Of a DNA stretch of 64,000 bases, positions 44,861-57,054 are shown in pieces (the first letter of the stretch is position 1; each line of letters opens with the position of its first letter). The translations under genes were made by a program, and so were the position numbers. Source of the stretch: Oryzias latipes (Eukaryota > Chordata > Actinopteri > Beloniformes > Adrianichthyidae). The notes beneath the pieces were generated by a model. The model ran no database searches, was not told where the DNA came from, and saw only the letters and a list, made by a program, of their open reading frames with translations. The DNA lies in the NCBI RefSeq assembly GCF_002234675.1, contig NC_019876.2:24618729-24682728 (forward strand), in the 5' to 3' direction.

Positions 44861-46010
44861 TACAAGTAACTAATTCTTCCATTTTATAATCTATGAAGGT
44901 TATTGAGAGCCTTCTTCATGTAACTACAAGTCAGCTACATCTGGAGAAGACCATTTACATTCTCAGCCACTACGTGGCTGGAATAATCCTCTTTGGCCAG
45001 AGAGACGAGGTCAGGATACACGTTTTGTCAAAGGTAAAATTAGTAAAATAACAATAAATTCAACACTTGCATATATTTATATAGTACATATACACACAAA
45101 TGTATTTATCTGCAGTTATACATACATATAGCTATATATTGATGATAGTCAATACATTTTTCTTTGTGTTGCTAATTAAAGGTTGTGCTTTTTAGATCAA
45201 TTTTGACAATTATAAAGCCATTGTGACCTGTGTCAACATAAACAATGCACACTGGAAGTTTCTCGTAAGTACCTTTAATCTAACATTCTAAATTCAATTT
45301 CCTTTCAATGCTTATGTAATACAGTGGTATTCACCATAATTAGTTGTTTGTCAAAATTATGTTTTAAAAAAATACTGTAGGAAAATTGGCTTCATAATTT
45401 TTATTTCTATTCCATTTACATAATAGGTTCTATTTTTCAGTTTTAAATTTGATACAAAATAGATCATTTTTTCCCAAAAAATCTTCTGACCCAGGTAGCA
45501 CAACGGTGGAGAATTTAGAGATAATTTAGAGAAAAGGTTCATGAAGAAAACTGTACGTTTAATGGCACCTGGGCAGATTTGTTTGCTTTCAATGACTTTA
45601 CCAGTATGATTCATAAGTAATGAGCAATTAGCAAACAACAAAGTCTCATATGTGGCAGAATAAACACGCAGCATTTGCATAAAAAAACATCCTGATCCAG
45701 ATCAGAAAAAAAGATTTTTGTTGACAAAATTCTATTGGAGAAGTGGATTAACTGCCGGTTCATTACGACATATTTTCTATTTTTGTGGCCTCTTGAGAAT
45801 AGTTCTTATTGGAGCCTAATAAATGATAGAGGATGCAAAAAAAAATTAACATATTTTCACCTACTTTATAGGTCGCAGTTCTTATTCTCTATTTTTTACG
45901 TGTTATTATGAAGTCATTGTAATCTGACTGTAGTAAGCAATAGGAAATCAGGCAACAGGAAGTTGTCTGCTGAGAAAACGATGGAGGATGTTCAATGTAA
46001 ATGTGTTCAG

Positions 46011-47460
46011 TTGTCATCATAAGCCATCCTGGAGAAGATAGTCACTTCACAGCTGCAAAAGCATCTAAAGCAAAACAACCATTTTGAAAAGTTCCAGTCT
46101 AGTCTTCGATCAGCCCATAGCACGGAAACTGCTCTGCTTAGGGTGACGAATGATCTGCTGATGGCAGCTGACTCAGGATCACCATCTCTGCTTCTTCTTC
46201 TGGACCTGCCAGCAGCTTTTGATACAGTGGACCACACCATCCTTCTGCATCACCTCAAAGACACTGTAGGACTGTCAGCAGATGTGCTGAAGTGGTTCCC
46301 ATCATATCTGACTGACAGAACTGAATATGTGCTCATGGGAGGATGCAAGTCCAGACCGCTCCGTGTGACATGTGGTGTCCCGCAGGGGTCAGTTCTCGGC
46401 CCTATTCTCTTCATAATTTACATGCTTCCCCTTGGATGTGTCATCTGTAAACATGGGTTGTCCTTCCATTGTTATGCTGATGACACACAGATCTACATAA
46501 AAACTGCTCCAAACTCCACTGCAGCTCCATCCCATCTCACTGCATGCCTTGAGGAGATAAAGGCATGGATGAACATCAACGTCCTACAGCTAAGCAGCAG
46601 CTAAACCCAGGCACTGCTTGTTGCCCCGCCAGCAGATTCATTCCTCCTCAATATCCCAGTTCACTTTCGATAGTCAGATCATCACTGTTTCCTCCTCAGT
46701 CACCAACCCAGGAGTACAGTTTGACCCTCAGTTAAACCTTAACAGCCATATAAAAGATCTATACAAGACCTCATTCCCCCACCTACCAAACATCTCCAAA
46801 ATCCGCCCCCTTCTATCACTTCCTGACGCAGAAACACTTGTCCAAGCCTTTATCTCCTCAAGGCTGGACTACTGCAACTCCCTTTTTTCTGGCATTACCA
46901 ACAAAAATATAAAAAAACTTCAGTACATCCAAAACAGTGCAGCCAGAATCCTAAATGGAGCCAGGAAATATATGAACACATCACCCCCATCCTGAAATCG
47001 CTGCACTGGCTTCCTGTTTCATCCCGGATTGAATACAAACCTCTCATCACATACAAATGCATGGTAGGTCAGGCACCAGTATACCTCCAGGAGCTCCTCG
47101 TTCCCCAAAAAGATACCCGCACCCTCCGTTCATCAGGCAGCTTCCTTCTTCAGGTTCCCCCCACCAGGCTCCACATGATGGGAGACAGAGCATTCTGTTC
47201 TGCTGGACCAAGACTCTGGAACCCCCTACCTGTTCATCTCAGAACATCACAGACCCTAGACACTTTTAAAGCTCTTTTAAAGACATTTCTATGTAAAAAA
47301 GCCTATGACTGCTGATAGTTAAATTTTTTGCTTGTTAAGTTTTAAGTTAGTTTTGTATTAAAATCTGGACATTTTTTTAATAACGTTTTATTCATATCTT
47401 GTAGCACTTTGAGGTTTCATTTAATGAAAAGTGCATTATAAATAAAACGTATTATTATAA
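46011..47460 (+). mobile_element. L2-type LINE fragment of another family (L2-F), intronic
   Basis: 5'-truncated ORF2 on plus: [64 protein letters not shown] (about 46475), then after stops LHWLPVSSRIEYK-like and SGSFLLQVPPTRLHMMG. The 3' end TTATAAATAAAACGTATTATT is at ~47455. It lies in intron 2 of the Ulp1-PHD gene and is absent from copy B. Confidence 0.85.
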
Positions 47461-48062
47461 TCATGTTATCTCTTTCAATTTACAGTTTTTGAATGCTGCA
47501 GACAGCACAGTTTATTTGGTTGACCCTGCATACAGCTCAACTGAGCAGACTGAGTCAGAAGAAGCAGCAAAACGATTCAGGTAAACAGGAAATTATATGC
47601 CCTGATTTTGGTGTCACCCTTAAATAATTAACATTTGTTGCATTAAATTGCTATTTAAAATAATGAAATGTAATGGTGATAATTTATTAATTAAGTAAGT
47701 AATATTTTTGATCATAGTTTAAGAAAGTAAGCCCCCAAAAAGCTTCTTAAGTAGTTGTAAGTCGTATAGCAATATCAACACTCAGTTTATTAAAAGTTTG
47801 AATAAAACACAAAAACGTATTCAAATAAAATAGAGATAAGACAAAAATGATATTACTTCATGTAAAAAATGTCCCTTTTTGTCTCACTATAAGGGTTTTC
47901 TTTGAGACTTTAAAGATCTTGTGTTGATTTGTTTTCTATAAATAAAGTTAATGGACTTCAAGTTGGCATTAAATTATTTAATTAGACCATATACAAATGT
48001 AGTATTATATAAATGTAGATTATATACAAGAGAATATATCACAACATTTTACCGTTGTCCTT

Positions 48063-49200
48063 GTGCGAGAGAGAGGTTACAGTGATCTTCATGAGTTTAG
48101 CAGTCTGACTGCTTCAGGGAAGAAACTGTTCCTCAGTGTGATGGTCCTGCTCTTTATGCTCTGCATTCTCTTTCTTGACGGGAGCAGGGAGAACAGAGGG
48201 TGTGAGGGGTGGGTGGGATCTTTCAGGATGCTGGAGGCTTGTGTGAATGTGTGAGTGACTGGGTGAATGGGTCTGTGACTGTAAAGCGCTTTGTCCTTGT
48301 AGGAAGAAAGGCGCTATATAAGTATACGCCATTTACCATTTACTGCATCTGGTCTCATAGATCTCAGTGGTGGTCTGCAGGCTGCAGCCCACAGTCCTCT
48401 GTGCAGCTTTAGCCACTCGTTGCAGAGCTGTCCTCTCTGCTGCAGAGCATCTGCAGTGCTACACAGTGATGCAGGAGGTCAGGATGCTCTCCACCTCACA
48501 CCTGTAGAAAGAGGTCAGGACTGAGATTCCCATCCCAGCTTGCTTGAGCCTCCTCAGGAAATAGAGGCGCTGATGTGCCTTTTTGACCAGGCAGGAAGTG
48601 TTGGTGCTCCAGTTAAGGTCGTCGGAGATGTGCACGGCCAGATACCTGAAGCTGGAAACCACTTCCACCATTCGATGTTAAGGAAAGGAGGGGGGTGTCT
48701 GTCCTTCATGAAGTTCACGATCATCTTCTTGGTCTTCTTCACATTGATGCAGAGGTTGTCGTCTCTGCACCAGCCCTCCAAGTGTTCAACCTCTTGCCTG
48801 TAGTCAGACTCATCGTTGTTGTTGGTAATGCATCCAACCACAGCTGTGTCATACACAAACTTCACAATCAGACAGCCGGGGTGACTCGCTGTGCAGTCAT
48901 GCGTGAGCAGGGTGAACAGGAGGGGGCTTAGCACACAGCCCTGGGGGGAGCCTGTGCTGAGGGTGATCGGGGAGGAGGAGATGTCGCGGATCTTCACAGA
49001 CTGTGGTCTGTCCCTCAGGAAGTCCAAGACCCAGTTGCACAGAGTGAGGCTCAGTCCGAGTGTGTGTATTGTTTGGATGAGGGTCTGTGATGATGGTGTT
49101 GAAGGATGATGTAAACTTCACGAAGAGCAGGAGAACATACAAGTTATTGTTCTCTTGGTGGGTGAGGGTTGTGTGGACCACAGAGGAGATGGTGTTATCA
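48063..49200 (-). mobile_element. Rex1-like LINE fragment, copy in Ulp1-PHD locus A
   Basis: Minus-strand reverse transcriptase pieces: [20 protein letters not shown], then [12 protein letters not shown] where FADD is expected (catalytic Asp pair altered), [17 protein letters not shown], and [20 protein letters not shown] plus RCEVESILTSCI at the 3' side. 5' truncated near 49200. The orthologous insertion is in copy B (59760-61345), so it predates the duplication. Confidence 0.8.
48242..48350 (+). mobile_element. 109-bp retro-tail inserted in Rex1
   Basis: TGACTGTAAAGCGCTTTG and AGGCGCTATATAAGTATACG, ending in (CCATTTA)2-like repeats, interrupt the Rex1 sequence. Copy B lacks it (GGAGGCTCG-TTTCCGGTCTCA is continuous). 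This is a short 3' tail of a non-LTR element or SINE. Confidence 0.7.
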
Positions 49201-50884
49201 TATAGATGCTCTAACCCTTTGTAAACCCATTTCTACAGAAGAAACAGGTCATTCACATGAAGTGGCTCCTGTTCCTTATTTGTATATGCCATATTTTGAC
49301 TAACAACCCAAACTTACAATTTAAATATAGTAATGGCTTATTATAAAAAAAACTTTCATTATATACTTAATTATGTTAATACTTCACAAAAGACATGTTC
49401 ATAGTCACTGACACTAATGTTATACCCCAAGATGTAGGACTACTCTATGAGCAAGTTTATCAAACTAGATGAACAATGTTATAATTACTGTTGTGAGACA
49501 AGTTGTTACTGAATGAGTTGTGACCCAAGGAGAGTTTGACATATTTCTACATCCTGTTGATAGTCATGTCCATTTAGGAACAAGGATTGGAACATGTGGC
49601 TCATATTTTAAGAGAAAATTTCACAAAAGCATGCACATCCCCTTAAAGGAAAATGTTTTAAACAAAAAATAGGCAATTTAATTTAGTACGTTTTTTTATA
49701 ATAATTATTAATATTTTGATTGTTTTATTTGTCTCAAAAGGCATTATTTCCAAATGAGAACTACCCACAGTAAGACAGACTGGGTAGATGTGAAGTGGAA
49801 GGGAGGGGTTGTGGAACACCCGGTTCAAAGAGATGGAACCAGCTGTGGAGTCATTGTCCTCATGGTAATCAGTTACATTACATTACGTTATATTGGGATA
49901 CATAATTTTTCTGAGAAACTTCAAACATCCAGAAATTATTGATGGATGCTGAATACAATGTCTTGCTGTTTCAATGCATATTCAGTAAACTAAATGACGC
50001 AGGAATACTTTCTTAACACATTATAACATCGTTCAGATGGCAAAGGCAGTGATGGAGGCCTTTCCAAAAATTCCAGAAATGGCATTTGGAACATTGCGGA
50101 AAGACATTTAAAAGGAGCGCAAAGCCTTGGCCCTCAAACTCCTCAAAGCTTCAGGTGTGATAAACTATTATACATATACTAATAAGCTTTTAATCATTAA
50201 TAATAAAAAAACTTGAATACATCTCTACAAAGGAAGTTGTTTACAGCAGTAGAATTATTTATATTACTAATATTATTTCTTTTTCATGTTATGTCCTGCT
50301 ATGTCATGTTTATATTTAACACAGAAACCAGTTGCGCATTGTGTGCATCGGTGAAACTGCGAGCACCCGGACCTGACTTAACTAACTCGGTTAGTTATAA
50401 TTTCATTTTTTATTTTGTTATATTTTATTATGAAATACTTAAAATTATTTTGGATATTGATTACAGATTACACCTTTAATTGCCCAAATTGTAACAACTC
50501 AATGTTTGTTAAGCACATAATGGAAGAGGGTTTAAACATTACTGCTGACATCACATAATTAAAGTGTCATTGTCAAGACATATAGATTATGTTCTCTTTC
50601 ATAGATTCAGTGCGACACTTGTTCTCGTTGGTTCCATGCACAGTGTCTCCAAATGGACCAAACACAGATGGACAATGCAAGACAGAGACTGGAATTGCAG
50701 TTTGTGTCTGTAGACTACAAAAAAAAATTCTATGTTATTTTTGTAGTGTGTTTCATTTTTCTCGTCCAAATTCAAATGTGTGTGATTATAATCTTGTTTA
50801 TAGTGAAATACAACAAATTGTAATCTTTTATATCTGTCATGACTTTCTAGGCAAGGCAAACACCCATTGGTGAAGGTGTGCGTA

Positions 50885-52150
50885 TTCCGTATTGTGATTT
50901 CCTGTGGAAAAAAACTTTTCCTTAGTTTGTTTGTCCTGGTTCTGATGGACATGTACCTCCTTCCAGAAGATAGCAGTTCAAACAGAGGGAGAGCAGGATG
51001 GGTGGAGTCAGTGATGATGCTAGTCACCCTGCTGAGGCAGCATGACTGGTAGATATCTTTCAGTGAGGGGAGAGGGCAGCCGATGATTGGGCTGTCTTGA
51101 CCGCTCTCTGGAGGCTCTGCTGTTCTGCTTCAGTGCAGTGGGAGAACCACTACTGCCGTAGGACAGGATGCTTTCGATGGTTGAGCGGTAGTAAGTTACC
51201 AGCAGCTTCTGGCTCACATTGTTCTTTCCTCAGTCTTCTCAAGAAGTGCAGGCGCTGCTGGGCCTTCCTGCTGACAGCCATGGTGTTGATAGACCATGTG
51301 AGGTCAGCCGAGATGGTGGCGCCCAGGAGGGTGAAGCTGCGGACCCTCTCCACACAGTTTCCATTGATGTACAGTGGGGGTGGATCTACTCTGTTCTTCC
51401 TGAAGTCCAGGATGATCTCCTTGGTCTTGGTGGCGTTCAGGGTGAGGATATTAGCCTGACACCACCTGGACACTTTTGAAAACTTCAGGACTTCTCTGTA
51501 GGCTGTCTCATCACCCCCAGAGATCAGCCCCACCACAGAAGTGTCGTCTGCAAACTTCACTATGGTGTTGCAGGTGTGAGCTGGTCTGCAGTCTGCTGTG
51601 TACAGTGTGTACAGCAGAGGACTCAGCAAACATCACTGCATCTGGCTGGAGAACTAGGGTCCAAGTTTGACTGTGTTCTGTTTGTAAGGAAGTCCTTGAT
51701 CCAGGTACACGTGAGAGGGTGGAGTCCTAGGTCAGACAGTTTGCTGACAAGAATGTTGGTAAAGATTGTGTTAAAGGCAGAGCTGCAGTCCACAAAGAGC
51801 ACCCTGGCGTGGGTGTCTCTGTGTTCCAGGTGGCTCAGCGCAGTGTGGAGGGTGATGGATATGGCATCCTCCGTTAATCTGTTTGTTTTGTAAGCAAACT
51901 GGTGGTCGAAGGTTGGTGGATAAAAAATATTTTATATGTCCTAGGAAAAGCCGTTCCAGACATTGATGACAGGGGTGAGTGCAACTGGACGGCAGTCCGT
52001 GAGGCAGGCTGTGGGTGACTTTTTGGGTATTGGAATGACGATGGATGACTTCAGGCAAGCGGGGATGAAAGCCTGAGCTAGTGACAGGTTAAAAATCTGT
52101 GTGAAGACCTAGGAGAGCTGGTCAGCGCAGGCCCGCAGAAGCCTCGCAGG
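50885..52150 (-). mobile_element. Rex1-like LINE fragment, third copy
   Basis: Minus ORF 51150-51629 holds MLSPLLYTLYTADC, TIVKFADDTSVVGLI (intact FADD), ILTLNATKTKEIILDFRKN, LLGATISADLTWSINT and AQQRLHFLRRL. Further 5' (51660-52070) earlier blocks appear in broken frames ([19 protein letters not shown] region). 5' truncated at about 52150; 3' end near 50885 next to the last Ulp1-PHD exon. Confidence 0.8.
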
Positions 52151-52327
52151 AGGTCCAGGCGCTTTTCTGGGGTTTACCTGGCTGAACACGCATAACACAT
52201 CTTGTGTATGCAAAATCATGGGTTAGGAGCTGGAAGCATAGTTTCCTTACATGAATTATTACACTTTCCACAGTAAAAATGCCTGAAAAAGTAAGTATTC
52301 TGTTTTCTTCAGGACTATGTGTTGCCA

Positions 52328-53600
52328 ACATAGTCCTAAAAAGAATAAATGTCGCTGATTGCCAGGACTATGGCAAAATATGTTGCTACAGTGTCTCAAA
52401 TTGCATCTCTATCAGAAAAAGGTGCTCAGCACTTTTGATTATTCATTTTTTCCACTGCCAAAATGACCGGAAACAGTCTGAGTAGCCAACATAGTCTTGA
52501 AAAAAAAATAAAGGACCTGCTGGACTATGGCAAAATTGAAAATACAGTGAGTCAAAGATTGCATCCCTGTTTGAAATAGATGCTCAGAACTTGTAAAAAT
52601 GTGAAAGATTTTAGATTTCAAACATTAATACCTCAAAATATTTACAGTAAAAGTGTCTGGAAATATCAGTATGTGTAGTCAACATAGTCCTAAATAGAAT
52701 AAGAGGAGCTGATTCCCCGGAGAACTATGGTGGTCCGGGGTTCTGTCCTCTTTTCTCTTCTATTTCTACCCTTCCTCTCTTCTCTATTTTTGATCATCAT
52801 TTATCATTTAGTTCTCCATGCCTCTGTTTGGTACAGTGCGATTCATGTATTGTCCCTCTTTTCCTCTCCCCTCCTGGGGAGTGGGAGTGCTTCCAGACAA
52901 CAGTTGGCTCATCCGTGCTCCTGTTCCTGACAGTCTACCTCGCCTTTGCTCCTGCTCCTAAACCTGGCTGTGGATCCTGCCTCTGGCTCATCTCTGCTCT
53001 GTACCTGACCGAGTACCTCGCCTCTGCTCCTGCTCCTACACCTGGCTGTGGTTCCTGTCTCCGGCTCGACTCGCGCCTTTGACTGTCCCCACAACCACGG
53101 CTGGATGAAGCTCGTCTGCTGGACTTTTATATATGTAGTTGTAGATTTAGATAAGTTAATTCTTCTCTAAGATTTCTGGTAAATCGCCTGTCAGTCCTGG
53201 GGGAGGATCCCTCCTTCATGTGGGCACCCCTGAGGTTTCTTCATTTTTTCCAGAATCCGTTTTTTTTGGGGAGTTTTTCCTTACCGCGAAGGGGGGGTCT
53301 AAGGGCAGGGATGCCAGTATAGCTTAGTCAGTTTGTTAGTTCATTTTAGTATTTTCCTATTGAACTCTTTGTATTCGTGATCCTTTTAAGTTCATGTTTT
53401 ACTTCAAAGCCCATCGAGACGACTGTTGTGATTTTGGGCTATACAAATAAAAAAATTGAATTAAAGAAAAACGCCCTGCACTTGTGAAAATTTAAAATAT
53501 TTGGGATTTCAAACATGTATAACTCAATTTCTACAGTAAAAGTGTCTGGAAATGTCAGTATGTGTACTTCAAATAGTTCAAATGTTGTTGTTGGTTCCGT
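52328..53600 (+). repeat. Tandem/dispersed repeat, units of roughly 160-190 bp, split by L2-D
   Basis: Units start CAACATAGTC near 52328, 52490 and 52679. Shared words: GGACTATGGCAAAAT, CTCAAA-ATTGCATC, GGTGCTCAGCACTT and GTAAAAGTGTCTGGAAAT. The third unit resumes at 53466 after the L2-D insertion. A reverse-orientation unit is at 37350-37575. No coding capacity. Confidence 0.65.
52722..53465 (+). mobile_element. L2 3' UTR fragment (L2-D)
   Basis: Starts at GGTTCTGTCCTCTTTTC and ends GGGCTATACAAATAAAAAAA TTGAATT. Contains the duplicated CTCCTGCTCC minisatellite. Severely 5' truncated; inserted where the repeat unit reads AACTATGGTG, the same word L2 has at its junction, so priming by microhomology is possible. 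Confidence 0.8.
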
Positions 53601-54950
53601 ATAAAAAAAAAAATTCAGCTCTAGCAGCATGTATATGAAATATATGTATATAAAAAAATTACGTAATTTTCATTAAATGTGTGTTGTTTTGTCTGTATAA
53701 ACTGTTATTAGCCTGTACAATGTCATGTCACAAGTAAGTTGAATCATAGTTTACCCAAGTAATGTTGACGTTTGTTTTAGCATTGTATTGCTATGATGCA
53801 TTTATACATTTATTTCTTATTTTCAGTCATTGTTGGAGATGTGGCATCACAAACTTTTGTCGGGTCTCCTTCCAATTAGGTCCAAGATATTGGAACAATG
53901 GTTTATTTAAAAAACACCTTTGTACCTGAAAATTTCTGATTTCTGAAAAAGGTTTTCTCCTTTAGTTATTTATTTTTATGTGTTTTAGGGTTGTCTTCAA
54001 TGTTTGGCTAAACTCATAATCCTCCCCAGCCACCCTGGCTTCTCTCCATTCGTCCAATTGAAGGAGCATTTGGAGCTGCAGTGATGTCTGAAGTTTTTTT
54101 TTTTTTTTTTTTTAAGAACCGTAGTGACTTAAGGCTGGCTATCCCTCTGCCGGTAGGGGGATCCGTGTGCCCCGGAGGAGAAACATTTCTTCACGTGAGT
54201 GTGGTCTGAAGCATCGAAGTTTACATTTAAATGCAAGTCTTGACTTTTTGTTTTTGAATGGCTTTTTAAAGTTATAAAAACAGATGTTGCTATGTATTTT
54301 CTGACCGCTGGCAGCTACGTGCAAATGTAGATGACCGGCGTTGACTATTGAGTCATCAAGTGTAGTAATGTCCGAATTTAAACACACTATTTTTCTATAT
54401 CTTTACCGTTGGTGGGATAAATGTAGGGGTAATGGTAGTGGAGGACTTCGGTTTTCTGTCCAGACATTAATCTATCTAGCTTTGAGCCCGGTTTGTGCTC
54501 TGACCTGGAGAACTTGTCACAGTTCAGGCTTTGGTCTCAGGGCTTCAATCAAGGGCTAAACAGCCTTTTGACAAAATGAATGTTTAGCCAGCTTACCTAC
54601 CCGATCTTAACTACTTTTTCCACTAAAACATGACCGTGTCAATTCCTGATGGTCTAATAAATTTACATTTATGAAACCGATCTGAACTTTGAAAGGCCTG
54701 GTAACTTTTGTTTAGTTAGAAAACAACCTATTACAGTTAGTTGGTTAACAGATGATTGACAACAATTTTTTTCTGACTCTTTGTTCTATATTGAACTTCT
54801 ACCTGAAACCTTCATCCAACCATGCAATATGTGGTTTTTATCACATCCTAAAGTTTCCTCTGAGATCAGCTTTGGATCCATTTTCAAAGTGTTCCCAGTG
54901 GTCATTCATTTATGATGATGCAGTTTTTACTCAATATCAAACACTTGTGT
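53601..54950. other. No gene recognised; T-run at 54096-54113
   Basis: AT-rich DNA with a poly-T of about 18. Short ORFs only. Nothing with a domain signature. Confidence 0.4.
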
Positions 54951-56079
54951 TGTTTTCTAGGACAGTTTCTGCAGAGCAGCAAGACTTCATAAGAAAAAAG
55001 AAGTGGGTAAAAGGAGAAATCGTGTACGATCCCACCCCCCCTTTTTAACAACACCTGATGATCTTCATACGGTATTTCTATTTACAGTTATGTTTAAAAC
55101 ATTCACATAACATTATATATAGCACCTATGCAGAAGTGACATTTTTGTTTTAGTTTATACTTTCTGGCCTTTGAATAAAGAAATACTCAGAAATGCAATT
55201 TTAATCTCAATCTTTTTTTATATGAGAAAAATGCTACAAGAACATGTTAAAAACACCAAAAACATAATTTTTATTAGAGGGGGGTCCCATTCAGATAAGG
55301 ATTTTTTTAGAACTTCATTTTTTCAAATAGTTGCTTACTGGGGGCACGTGAAACAGTACTGTCTAAGGAGGCTCCCATCTGTGTTGTACAAACTGTAACG
55401 GGAGGGCCAAAGTCTCCCTGCTCAACTCCAGTCCAACACATCCACTTGTAGACAACTAGATCCACAAACGTTTGTTTTCCTGGTCTGAGCTGGAATCAGG
55501 CTCAGAACTGTATGGCTGGACAGCTCCAATATTGCTCACCATTTTTGTTGTATTGTTAATGTTTTCTTAGGTTTGTGGGTGTCTGTAAGCTAGTGGGAGA
55601 GAGTGTAAACAAATGGATGATGGGAAATATGTGAAAGCATACCCTTACGCCAACAACACAAAAGGTGAATTTCTAATGAATTCCTGCCTTTCTGCAGAAA
55701 CTATGTCCTGTAGAACAGCACAAATCTTTAGATTTTGGCTAAAAACAGCATAATGATAAATTTAAAAAAATCACTGGGAACATTTTGAGATGATTGGAGT
55801 GGGACCCTTGGTTTGAACCTGGACTGTATGACTTTAACCTCTAACCCTTTGGAACTGGGTTGTCAAAAGATGAAAACACATTTTTTGTTTCTTTTTTCAT
55901 TTCTAGGATGACACAGAGGCTGCCAGGGAGAATGATAAAACGACCTATAGCATATATGAATGAGGATTATGGTGCGTTAGTCTAAGAACAAAATGAAAGT
56001 AAATAATTATGTTACAATGAAAGGCACATTTTTTGGTATTTAATTTTTTTGTAAACTAACTGTTACAATTTGTATTTTA
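54951..56079 (+). other. Weak exon-like patches
   Basis: After TTTTCTAG at 54960 a plus frame reads TVSAEQQDFIRKKKWVKGEI and stops. At 55906 an ATG after an AG reads TQRLPGRMIKRPIAYMNEDY before a possible donor. They precede the SAMD3-like segment in the same orientation and could be earlier exons of it; unproven. Confidence 0.22.
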
Positions 56080-56285
56080 CAGAATGCAGACACCATTAAT
56101 GCTACAACTGTGGGCCTTTTTGCATCCGGAGAAGATGGAATCTTGGAGTACTTGGATGTTGGAATCTGTTTTGAAGGCCAAATTGTCATCAGACTTTGAC
56201 AGTGTTGGACAACGTTGCCTTGGTGTTTGGAATATTTTTTGGTCTATTCTCTCAAATTGAGTTACCCACAAGGTCAGCGATGCAC
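56080..56285 (+). pseudogene. SAMD3-like C-terminal fragment
   Basis: After a TTTTACAG acceptor, plus frames read NATTVGLFASGEDGILEYLD, VGICFEGQIVI and, shifted, VLDNVALVFGIFFGLFSQIE. This follows the SAMD3-like pattern TTVGI...DVGIVLEG...LDNVA-AFALLFGLIYAL. A stop (TGA after VIRL) and a frameshift show decay. Third member of this family in the window. Confidence 0.5.
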
Positions 56286-57050
56286 TTATATGTATATTTT
56301 TTTATTGACCTGCACCCAGCTTGACTTTCTAGAAAGGCTCAAAGCCTCTAAACAAAAAATTTTCATGTGGTCGTTTTGAAGACAACTAAAATGAGACTGC
56401 TCTTCAAGTGCATGTTAATATATTTTCTAAATTCTGCTAGCATTTTTTATTGCAAGTTGCAAAGTGGTTAACACGGACTTGCTGTTTGTCTTTCTCAATA
56501 GCCTCATAATGAATTGGTGTTCTGTTCAGGCTGTACCCGCCTTTGTCCAGCAGCCACAACCCCAAAAACCAGCAATGGGGAGACAATGAATTTTTAAAAT
56601 GGACTAATTTGACAAACTGTATACATAATGATGTTTAAATTTTACGTGCCTTAAATAAATGTGCAATGTAATAGTGTGTCCTTTGCATTTTTCAATATTT
56701 ATTTTGGCTTCTCAATGTAAAAAAAAATTGTTTATCAGATTTGTGAATTCAACAATGAAAGTATTGAAATTACAGTCATGTTGGTGCAAAACATTGTAAT
56801 AGTATAAGCTTATTAGAAATTGTGTTGACAAAGAAGAATGAATTCCTTTAAAAAAAAAAGGTCAGTCTAACTGAAATGATTTGTGTTAGGACAACAACAA
56901 ATGAATGCAAATTCTACTCAAAAGAATAGTGTAGGTCTAACTGAAAGGATTTGTGTTGGGACATCACAATGAAAACATGCAAATTCAACTTAAAATAATT
57001 GGGTGGAACGGGTTTCCACTATTTAATTGCGTTGGTTCTACAAATCCTTT
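56286..57050. other. No gene; AT-rich
   Basis: Two near copies of GTCTAACTGAAA-GATTTGTGTT at 56866 and 56936 make a loose tandem duplication. Nothing else. Confidence 0.4.
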
Positions 57051-57054
57051 TTTT

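Larger units (their letters stand above)
44893..50720 (+). pseudogene. Ulp1-type cysteine peptidase with PHD finger, copy A (7 exons)
   Basis: Predicted exons 44893-45033, 45196-45264, 47486-47580, 49741-49864, 50037-50154, 50325-50389 and 50605-~50720, nearly all with GT/AG borders and matching phases. The product reads TTSQLHLEKTIYILSHYVAG, CVNINNAHWKFL (catalytic His), VYLVDPAYSSTE (Asp), then VEHPVQRDGTSCGVIVLM (oxyanion Gln and nucleophile Cys): a Ulp1/SENP C48 fold that would cleave SUMO-like tags. After MAKAVMEAFPKIPEMAF a TAA replaces the Lys codon of KDI-KERKALALKL. The last exons give TSCALCASVK and IQCDTCSRWFHAQCLQMD, a PHD finger (C-x2-C ... C-x2-C-x4-H-x2-C). A 1-bp shift breaks its final DWNCSLC. 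So the peptidase half is open, the PHD half disabled. L2 and Rex1 insertions lie in introns. Confidence 0.75.

Noticed and set aside
45357-45680. 107-codon minus ORF in intron 2 of Ulp1-PHD copy A
   Set aside because: No recognisable motif, AT-rich composition, and no equivalent in copy B.
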